Positions 1 to 6,079 of a stretch of DNA of 13,015 nucleotides are shown in pieces. A program made the translations under genes and the position numbers. The stretch comes from Eubacterium sp. CAG:248 (GTDB lineage Bacteria; Bacillota; Clostridia; Lachnospirales; Lachnospiraceae). Each line of letters opens with the position of its first letter. The first letter of the stretch is position 1. The stretch spans positions 6,798 to 19,812 of the forward strand of contig FR886168.1 of assembly GCA_000436475.1 (NCBI GenBank). The letters run 5' to 3'. The notes below the pieces were generated by a model. The model was not told the DNA's origin. It made no database searches and saw only the letters and a program-made list of their open reading frames with translations.

Positions 1-21
1 ACAAAACTTATGCAAAATAGG

Positions 22-50
22 TTGCTTTATTATAATAAATAATATATAAT
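22..50 (+). promoter_or_regulatory. Candidate sigma-A promoter for the pectate lyase gene
   Basis: TTGCTT (22-27), a 17-base spacer and a perfect TATAAT (45-50) resemble a vegetative promoter with a weak -35 box. The start point would be near 57, giving an AT-rich leader of about 190 bases. A second weaker possibility is TTGATT (167-172), 18 bases, TTTATA (191-196), with a start near 203. A 10-base palindrome, GAAATATTTC (63-72), lies just after the first predicted start and could be an operator, but such palindromes are common in AT-rich DNA. Apart from these, positions 1-234 hold no recognisable gene. Confidence 0.4.
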
Positions 51-234
51 ACGTTTACTTGTGAAATATTTCTAAAAAATATTAGGTAAAAGAAAAATAA
101 TTATAAAAGTGTTACAAAGAAGAAAAGGCGTTTTTTTTGGTAATATTATAATAATTATTTAAAGAATTGATTGTTTTAATTGAGGAATTGTTTATATTGT
201 ACAGTTTTTTGGAAATGTGAATCAAATATATATC

Positions 235-240
235 AGGAGG
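235..240 (+). promoter_or_regulatory. Ribosome binding site deciding the pectate lyase start
   Basis: A perfect AGGAGG lies 5 bases before ATG 246. The reading frame is open upstream to a TTG at 180, but the 22 extra residues would put a cysteine-rich, non-signal stretch before the signal peptide and have no comparable ribosome binding site. ATG 246 is therefore preferred. Confidence 0.85.
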
Positions 241-245
241 AAGTT

Positions 246-3200
246 ATGAAGAAGAAGACTTTTAACAGAGTATTCGCTATGTTTAGCGCAGTACTTATGT
301 TGGTAGGTATGTTCCCTTCTGTTCCAGCGGCTGTTGTTGCAGCTGAAAGTACTGGAAGCGAAGGAACAGCAGTGGCAAAAAAGGCTTATGTCATGGATGC
401 CGCTGACCTTAAAGCTGAGCAGTTTGGCGCAGAAGGCAAGGTCACAGAAGATATTAAAGTAGGAACAGATGGTTATTTCACTGTTGCTGCTAAGGGTGGT
501 AAGAACTCATTAAAGACATTGGCTGATAAGCTTGAATGTAACATGGGTGAATATTCACAGGCGCTTAATCTTGGAGGTGGATTAAATACATCTACAGGAC
601 AGGCAGGTATAACATTTACTACAACAGAGCCAGTTAAGGTTATAGCTTATGTTGCAGTAAAGTCAGTTAAAGATAAACATTCATTCCTGTATGCTAAAGC
701 AGGGGCTAAGGCTACATCTATAGAGATGGAAAACGATACAAGCATTGTTAACAAGATTGAGTTTAATCTTGATGAAGCTGGTCAGTACTGGCTTGGTGGT
801 GACAATGGAGGTAACTTCTTATATGTAGAGGTTCAGAGCCGTTTACCAGAATATACAGTTGATGGTGCAACAGTAGATGCATCAAAGTTTGGTGCTGATG
901 GTAAGCTTATAGCTGATGATACATTATCAGGTTTCTTTAATGTATATAAGAATGGTGACAAGACAAAGTTAGTTACAGGTCAGTCAGTAGCTTATGGTAA
1001 GGAAACACTTACAACATCATTAAGATTAGATGGAAGTCCATCATTCGCAGATGGAAAAGAAAAGTCTGCTATCACATTTACAGCAAAGCAGGATTTCAGA
1101 CTTACATTAGTAGCAGCCCAGAAGGGTTCAGGCGTTCCAGAATTACAGTATGCTAAGGATGGCGGTGCCACAGTTACACTTGCAGATGCAGTATTTGAAA
1201 AGGGTACAGCAGCTAAGTATACAGTAGAGCTTCCAGCTGGTACATATAAGCTTGGTTCTAAGAATGGTCTTGATATATTTAATATGAGTGTTAAGTATAT
1301 TGAGAAGTATGAAATGAACGCTAATGACCTTGATGTTTCTAATGCAGGTGAAGATGGCAAGTTCAAGGTAACAGCAGATACACCAGTAGGAACAGATGGT
1401 TACTTCACAGTAGCTGGCAATGGTTCAAAGAATGTATTTATTAAGTTAGCAGCACCAGCAGAATATAAGGGTGTTACATATAACAATAAGCTTCAGCTTA
1501 GTGGAGCTACTAAGTTAGCAGATGGAACAGCAACAATTAAGGTTAATGTTGAAAAGACTGCTAAGATTACTCTTGTAGCGGCAGCTAAGGGAGCATCTGG
1601 TGAAGGTACTAACCTTATATATGCTAAGACAGGAGTTACTTCTGGTACAGCAATAGGTCAGTTAGGTGTAACAGATGAGATAGGAACATATACATTAGAA
1701 AATGTTAAGCCAGGTACATATTATATTGGTAGTGCTAAGGGTGCTGACATATACGATATCAAGGTAGAATATGATCCAGAAGAGAATAAGCAGGCAGTTG
1801 CATGGGATACAGTAGAATCTCCTGTTATCAATTCAGTTACAACAGATGCAGATGGAAACTTTGTTGTTAACTTCACATCAGTTATAGATGAACTTAAAGG
1901 TGCTGAGAATGTAAAGGTTACTATGCTTGAAGGTGGATACGAAGTATCTACAGTTAATGTTAAGGCACAGACAGATTCAGTTACATTTACACCACTCTGG
2001 TCAGGTGATTATACATTCACAGCAGTTGCACAGAGAGTTGGTGCAGCTGATAAGTCAAGTGGTGCATACAGTTATGGTGCATATACACTTGCAGTAAGAA
2101 AGCCAGTTATAACATGGGCACAGAATAAGGGTAACGGAAGCGTATATCTTGACTGGGTTAATATTGAAGATGCAGACAGCTACGCAGTAAGCTATAGGGA
2201 AGCTGGAAGCACAGGTGATTTTACATATGCTGTTAAAGATCTTAAAGCAAGCCAGGCAGATTACACAGTAACAGGACTTGAGGCTGGTAAGAGCTATGAG
2301 TTTAAGGTTGAAGCAATAAGAAACAGCGATGGATTCGTTGCTAATGCTGTTGCAACAGTTGAAGTTAAGAAGGATGCAGATCAGAAATGGTATGTAGCCA
2401 CAGTAGGTTCTGCACAGAAAACTAATGCGGTTATTACAGCAGAAGATGGAACAGTAACTAAGTATGATCTTGATTCACAGGAACAGACAGCTAATAAGCA
2501 GAACAACGTTGAAGCTTTAGATATTTCTAATACAAACGGAACTATTGAAATTGCTTCACAGACAAGTGGTAAGATATCTGATGATGAAGATGGTTTCTCT
2601 TACTACTATACAAAGATTGATCCAGATACAGAAAACTTTAAGTTATCAGCTACATTTACAGTAACAGATACTTCTAAGACACCAGATAACCAGACTGGTT
2701 TTGGTGTAGTAGCAGCTGATACACTTGGTATTAACAACTGGGGCAAGGTTGACTATGTACATAAGTATTTCAACTATGCTTCATCTATGGTATATAGCAG
2801 CAAGTCAAAAACAGCTTGTATGAGAAATGTAACAGGTTATACATCAGCAGATTCATCTAATAATGATGGTGTTGACAGAGTTGTTACAAAGAAAGACTTT
2901 AAGGCAGCTACATCATTTGCAGCAGATTCAACATATGAATTCTCACTTGAGAAGACGGATGAAGGATATACAGCAGTATGCAATGGTGAAGAACTTAAAA
3001 ATACAGATAATTCATTCACATCAGTACAGGAAGATGGAACAGTTGTTGTTGGTGTGATGGTAAGTAGAAAGATTGGTGTTAAGATTAGTAACATCAAGTT
3101 CACTAAATCAGAGAGTAAGGGTATTACATCTAATGATAAGGGTGACGATAAGATAACACCAAGCGGAAGAGTATATTCTTCTAATACAGTAGGTGCAGCA

Positions 3201-4937
3201 AGCTATGAATTTATCTATGTTCCTAACTGTGATGGTACACTTAAAGTAACAGGTTCAGATGGTAAGACAGAAGAAAGAGTATTATCAGCTGGTGATGCTG
3301 CAAGAGTAAATGTAGCAGTTAATATTGGTGACAATAAGATATCTTATACATATGCTCCAAAGGCAAGTGATAAGATTACATCTACAGATGAACTTAAGGG
3401 TGATGTAACAGTTAAGCGTGCTACGTATGGAGAAGAGAATGGTGTTCTTATAGTATCACCAGATGGAACAAAAGATGGTGATGCTACAGAGGCTAAGCCA
3501 CTTAATCTTGCAACAGCAGTACAGTATGCACAGCCAGGACAGACTATCGTACTTAAAGATGGTACATATAAGGATTGGATATCAATCCAGAGAAGCGTAA
3601 GTGGTACAGCAAGCAGAATGATAACTCTTGTTGCTGAGAATACAGGTAAGGCAGTATTTGAAGGCTGTAGTTTATCAATCATTGGTGATTACTGGCACGT
3701 ATATGGTATCTATGTTAAGGATTCATCAGGCGTAGGTATCCAGATTAGTGGTAACAACAATATCGTTGAAATGTGTACAGTTGAACATGCAGCTAATTCA
3801 GGTATCCAGATAAGCCGTTCAGGAAGTGCTGATAACAAGACTGGTATTAAGTATAAGTTATGGCCAACAGATAACCTTGTAAAGAACTGTGAATCATTTG
3901 ATAACTGTGATGCTGGACGTAACGATGCAGATGGTTTTGCAGCTAAGCTTACATGTGGTAACGGAAACAGATTCTACGGATGTATTTCACATAACAATAT
4001 TGATGATGGATGGGATCTTTATGCTAAGTCAGTATCAGGTGAGATAGGTCTTGTAACTATTGAAAACTGTGTAGCTTACAACAACGGATGGCTTACAACA
4101 GACGATATTACAGATCCTAACTATGAATATGGTGAAGGTAACGGATTCAAGCTTGGTGGTGGTTACTTAAAGGGTGGACATGTTCTTAAGAACAGCATCA
4201 CATTTGATAACCATGCTAAGGGAATCACAAGTAACAGTTGTCCTGATATTAAGATATATGATTGTACATCATACAACAATTCTATTAAGAATAGTGCTTA
4301 CAATGTAGGTCTTAATACAAAGGATTCAAACAGAAAAGAATGGGTTGTTAAGGGATTAATTTCTTTAAACAATGATAAGAACACTAAACTTGATGATTTA
4401 ATTCCTTTTGCTCTTCATAGCGAGGATAACTATATCTATAATGGAAGTGCTTCTTATAATAACTTAGGTGTTGAAGCAACTAAAGACTGGTTTGTAAATG
4501 TAGATACTTCAGTTCTTCCAACAAGAAATGAAGATGGTACAATCAATATGCATGGTCTTCTTGAGTTAAATGAGACAGCACCAGCTAACTCAGGTGCAAG
4601 ACTTGATGTAACAAGTGCTGAGGCTAAATCAGTTAAGCCAAGTACAGTTGCGCCTGGTAAGGATGATAATAACAAGGGTGATACACCAACAGTTCCAACA
4701 AAACCAGAAACACCATCTACAGGTGATAAAACAGATAATACAACACCAGATAACTCTAATAATGGCAATGCTGATAGCAGCACAGGTGATGCAGCCACAG
4801 CTCCATCTACTGAATCAGGTGAAGGCGCAACAACAGGTGATACAGCACGTCCAGTAGTATATGCAGTATTAGCTATGATGGCAGCAGGACTTGTATTATC
4901 AGTAGTTGTATATGATAACAAGAAGAAAAGAATTTAG
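246..4937 (+). CDS. Surface-anchored multimodular pectate lyase, PL9 family
   Basis: Secreted 1563-residue enzyme that should cleave homogalacturonan by calcium-dependent beta-elimination. Seen in order: signal peptide (1-~32, MKKKTFNRVF then a hydrophobic core and Ala-rich cleavage region); three related beta-rich modules (about 47-201, 202-353, 354-511), each beginning with a D-A-x-x-F/G-A-x-G-K type strand; two fibronectin-III-like modules (about 524-615 and 621-709); a concanavalin/LamG-like region (about 712-955); a small beta module (about 968-1060); the beta-helix catalytic domain (about 1068-1450); an acidic/Thr/Pro linker; and a C-terminal hydrophobic segment (1537-1556) with a DNKKKRI tail. 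Aligned by spacing to Dickeya Pel9A, the calcium ligands are D1229, D1253, D1254 and D1257 (DGF and DDGWD motifs), and the catalytic base is K1302 in GNGFKLGG. Much larger than single-domain PL9 enzymes; the extra modules probably bind carbohydrate or extend the enzyme from the wall. The family assignment is firm; the N-terminal module functions are inferred. Confidence 0.92.
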   Translation: MKKKTFNRVFAMFSAVLMLVGMFPSVPAAVVAAESTGSEGTAVAKKAYVMDAADLKAEQFGAEGKVTEDIKVGTDGYFTVAAKGGKNSLKTLADKLECNMGEYSQALNLGGGLNTSTGQAGITFTTTEPVKVIAYVAVKSVKDKHSFLYAKAGAKATSIEMENDTSIVNKIEFNLDEAGQYWLGGDNGGNFLYVEVQSRLPEYTVDGATVDASKFGADGKLIADDTLSGFFNVYKNGDKTKLVTGQSVAYGKETLTTSLRLDGSPSFADGKEKSAITFTAKQDFRLTLVAAQKGSGVPELQYAKDGGATVTLADAVFEKGTAAKYTVELPAGTYKLGSKNGLDIFNMSVKYIEKYEMNANDLDVSNAGEDGKFKVTADTPVGTDGYFTVAGNGSKNVFIKLAAPAEYKGVTYNNKLQLSGATKLADGTATIKVNVEKTAKITLVAAAKGASGEGTNLIYAKTGVTSGTAIGQLGVTDEIGTYTLENVKPGTYYIGSAKGADIYDIKVEYDPEENKQAVAWDTVESPVINSVTTDADGNFVVNFTSVIDELKGAENVKVTMLEGGYEVSTVNVKAQTDSVTFTPLWSGDYTFTAVAQRVGAADKSSGAYSYGAYTLAVRKPVITWAQNKGNGSVYLDWVNIEDADSYAVSYREAGSTGDFTYAVKDLKASQADYTVTGLEAGKSYEFKVEAIRNSDGFVANAVATVEVKKDADQKWYVATVGSAQKTNAVITAEDGTVTKYDLDSQEQTANKQNNVEALDISNTNGTIEIASQTSGKISDDEDGFSYYYTKIDPDTENFKLSATFTVTDTSKTPDNQTGFGVVAADTLGINNWGKVDYVHKYFNYASSMVYSSKSKTACMRNVTGYTSADSSNNDGVDRVVTKKDFKAATSFAADSTYEFSLEKTDEGYTAVCNGEELKNTDNSFTSVQEDGTVVVGVMVSRKIGVKISNIKFTKSESKGITSNDKGDDKITPSGRVYSSNTVGAASYEFIYVPNCDGTLKVTGSDGKTEERVLSAGDAARVNVAVNIGDNKISYTYAPKASDKITSTDELKGDVTVKRATYGEENGVLIVSPDGTKDGDATEAKPLNLATAVQYAQPGQTIVLKDGTYKDWISIQRSVSGTASRMITLVAENTGKAVFEGCSLSIIGDYWHVYGIYVKDSSGVGIQISGNNNIVEMCTVEHAANSGIQISRSGSADNKTGIKYKLWPTDNLVKNCESFDNCDAGRNDADGFAAKLTCGNGNRFYGCISHNNIDDGWDLYAKSVSGEIGLVTIENCVAYNNGWLTTDDITDPNYEYGEGNGFKLGGGYLKGGHVLKNSITFDNHAKGITSNSCPDIKIYDCTSYNNSIKNSAYNVGLNTKDSNRKEWVVKGLISLNNDKNTKLDDLIPFALHSEDNYIYNGSASYNNLGVEATKDWFVNVDTSVLPTRNEDGTINMHGLLELNETAPANSGARLDVTSAEAKSVKPSTVAPGKDDNNKGDTPTVPTKPETPSTGDKTDNTTPDNSNNGNADSSTGDAATAPSTESGEGATTGDTARPVVYAVLAMMAAGLVLSVVVYDNKKKRI

Positions 4938-4996
4938 TTAATCTTTTCAATTGAAGCAATAAGGTATTTTAATATGAGAAAGTAGTAAGCTTTGCA

Positions 4997-5069
4997 GTCA
5001 GCCGAATATAGGGTTGGCAGAAAAGTTAACAGGATTACAGTATGCAGATGGGGGTCTGTATACTGTGAT
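4997..5069 (+). other. Two imperfect hairpins downstream of the pectate lyase; possible structured RNA or 3' UTR
   Basis: Hairpin A pairs 4997-5003 with 5012-5018 (7 bp including two G-T pairs, 8-base loop). Hairpin B pairs 5034-5048 with 5055-5069 (15 bp including two G-T pairs, loop TGGGGG). With the terminator at 5108-5154 they form three stem-loops in about 160 bases. There is no clear promoter: TAATAT at 4970-4975 has no good -35 box. They may belong to the 3' UTR of the lyase mRNA or to a small RNA processed from it. I recognise no known RNA family. A TTG-started frame (5014-5250) runs through all this but is not credible as a gene. Confidence 0.35.
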
Positions 5070-5107
5070 ATACGAGGGAAGTAGTGAAGAACTAAAGATA
5101 AACGTGA

Positions 5108-5154
5108 AAAAAGTTCAGGATAAACATCAAGTCGATGTTTATCCTGAACTTTTT
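5108..5154. terminator. Bidirectional rho-independent terminator between pectate lyase and tetR
   Basis: A perfect 21-bp stem (5108-5128 with 5134-5154) closes a 5-base loop (AAGTC). The plus-strand transcript ends in five Ts inside the stem, followed by ATTTTA. The minus-strand transcript ends in six Ts. It lies 170 bases after the lyase stop and 33 bases after the end of tetR, so it can end both converging transcripts. Confidence 0.85.
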
Positions 5155-5187
5155 ATTTTATGTGTAGAAAAAAAGAAGAAACTATAT

Positions 5188-5823
5188 TTAATTGCTGATA
5201 GTGTGTTCATTGATAATAGCCCGGATAGTGTTATAAAGATAAGGCTTTAATGTATCAATATCAGCAGGTTCTTTATAGAGAATGGCGCTGTAGCATGTAG
5301 AACTTATAAGTTCTACTATCATAAAGAGCATTATTTCAGGTTCTTTAAGGTTGAGTCCGGATTCGGACAGCATATCGTAATATACATCTTTGAAGTTAAG
5401 ATCATCATCAGCAACATTGGTTGTCAGAGCCTCTTTGAATATTCCCCAGGACAGATTCTTTGAAATGAAAGTAAGAAGAGTCTGGTTATCATTGAGAGCA
5501 TTGATTATATGGTCTGCAATGAATACAATCTGATTAGTAAAGGAGATTGTAAAAGCAGCATTTTTAGCTGTTTCCTCATATATGTGCCTGTTAAGAGCAG
5601 TAGCAGCATTCTTGAAAAGCTTGCTTGCCTCATGAGAGATCAGCTTGTTTCTGATGTCATATTTATCTTTAAAGTAAAGGTAAAAGGTTCCTTTGGCTAT
5701 TCCAGCTTTCTGTGATATCTCAGCAATAGATGTTTTTGATACCCCCTGTGTTGTAAAAAGTTTAAATGCTGTATCTAAAAGAGAAGTTCTTTTTTGTTGT
5801 TTATTACTTTCTAGTTTTCCCAT
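5188..5823 (-). CDS. TetR-family transcriptional repressor
   Basis: A 211-residue protein of normal TetR length. Residues about 10-58 form the DNA-binding domain, with a typical helix-turn-helix (TSIAEISQKAGIAKGTFYLYF) ending in the family's hallmark G-T-F/L-Y-x-Y/H-F segment. The rest is a helical, divergent ligand/dimer domain; the sequence does not reveal the inducer. The ATG start (complement of 5821-5823) is preceded on the minus strand by a GAGG ribosome binding site about 7-9 bases away. The gene is divergent from the RND/MMPL transporter and shares with it a 256-bp region containing three identical-type palindromes, the usual layout for a local repressor of an efflux operon. It probably also represses itself, since one palindrome lies just upstream of its own promoter. 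Transcription ends at the hairpin 5108-5154. Confidence 0.93.
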   Translation of the reverse strand: MGKLESNKQQKRTSLLDTAFKLFTTQGVSKTSIAEISQKAGIAKGTFYLYFKDKYDIRNKLISHEASKLFKNAATALNRHIYEETAKNAAFTISFTNQIVFIADHIINALNDNQTLLTFISKNLSWGIFKEALTTNVADDDLNFKDVYYDMLSESGLNLKEPEIMLFMIVELISSTCYSAILYKEPADIDTLKPYLYNTIRAIINEHTISN

Positions 5824-5853
5824 ACAAAAACCTCATTTCTTAAAGCTGTAACT

Positions 5854-5882
5854 ATTTTAACACGAAAAAAATAAAAAATCTA
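5854..5882 (-). promoter_or_regulatory. Candidate tetR promoter
   Basis: On the minus strand, TAAAAT (complement of 5854-5859) is preceded by TG-T (extended -10) and, 17 bases upstream, by a weak -35, TAGATT (complement of 5877-5882). The predicted start near 5847 gives a leader of about 24 bases. Palindrome 1 begins 8 bases upstream of the -35. Confidence 0.5.
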
Positions 5883-5890
5883 TAAAAAAG

Positions 5891-5903
5891 TGACCTGAAG
5901 TCA
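5891..5903. promoter_or_regulatory. Predicted TetR operator, copy 1
   Basis: TGACCTGAAGTCA, a TGAC-N5-GTCA palindrome and the copy closest to tetR. It lies just upstream of the weak tetR -35 and about 10 bases upstream of the transporter -35, so it could serve either direction. Confidence 0.7.
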
Positions 5904-5912
5904 TTTTTAATA

Positions 5913-5940
5913 TTGACTATCAGTCATTTTGTGCTAGAAT
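5913..5940 (+). promoter_or_regulatory. Promoter of the transporter-lipoprotein operon
   Basis: TTGACT (5913-5918), a 16-base spacer and TAGAAT (5935-5940), with an extended TG-C before the -10. This is the best-formed promoter in the window. The predicted start near 5947 leaves a leader of about 130 bases before the transporter ATG. Palindrome 2 covers the -35 box and part of the spacer. Confidence 0.8.
5914..5926. promoter_or_regulatory. Predicted TetR operator, copy 2
   Basis: TGACTATCAGTCA, the same TGAC-N5-GTCA palindrome, overlapping the -35 element of the transporter promoter, where a bound repressor would exclude RNA polymerase. Its centre is 23 bp from copy 1, about two helical turns. 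Confidence 0.78.
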
Positions 5941-5957
5941 ATCGTTTGTAAAGAAAA

Positions 5958-5970
5958 TGACCATAAGTCA
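5958..5970. promoter_or_regulatory. Predicted TetR operator, copy 3
   Basis: TGACCATAAGTCA lies about +11 to +23 relative to the predicted transporter start point. Its centre is 44 bp from copy 2, about four helical turns, so all three sites lie roughly on one face of the DNA. All three fit TGAC-Y-NNN-A-GTCA followed by T. Confidence 0.75.
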
Positions 5971-5989
5971 TATTTGAGAGTTTTTATCA

Positions 5990-6062
5990 ATATATTTATC
6001 TGTGAGAGCTGTTAAGGCTGATCACTAAGGTGGATAAATATATAAGAAGACGTCGCAGACGT
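5990..6062 (+). other. Structured 5' leader of the transporter mRNA
   Basis: An 11-bp stem (5990-6000 with 6033-6043) encloses inner pairings GTGA/TCAC (6002-6005 with 6022-6025) and AGCT/GGCT (6007-6010 with 6016-6019, one G-T pair). It is followed by a small hairpin ACGTC-GCA-GACGT (6050-6062) that ends 5 bases before the TGAGG ribosome binding site (6068-6072). No match to a riboswitch class I know. It may only stabilise the mRNA or modulate translation. Confidence 0.4.
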
Positions 6063-6079
6063 AGAAATGAGGCGAATGT

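Noticed and set aside
120..145. A-run, GGCG and T-run as a terminator of an upstream gene
   Set aside because: The stem would be only A-T pairs around a GGCG loop; too weak to support, and no upstream gene is visible.
180..245. Upstream extension of the pectate lyase from TTG 180
   Set aside because: It would add 22 residues ahead of a classic signal peptide, while AGGAGG sits at the right distance before ATG 246.
4454..4921. Long minus-strand open frame antisense to the lyase C terminus, and similar antisense frames at 9468-9653 and 10320-10817
   Set aside because: They mirror low-complexity or repeat coding sequence (biased codons give open antisense frames), have no ribosome binding sites, and encode repetitive, unrecognisable proteins.
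4946..4955. Perfect palindrome TTCAATTGAA just after the lyase stop
   Set aside because: Ten AT-rich bases; expected by chance in this composition and not placed next to a promoter.
5014..5250. A 78-codon plus-strand frame starting with TTG
   Set aside because: It has no proper ribosome binding site, runs straight through the perfect 21-bp terminator (both arms translated), and overlaps the 3' end of tetR on the other strand. A chance open frame.
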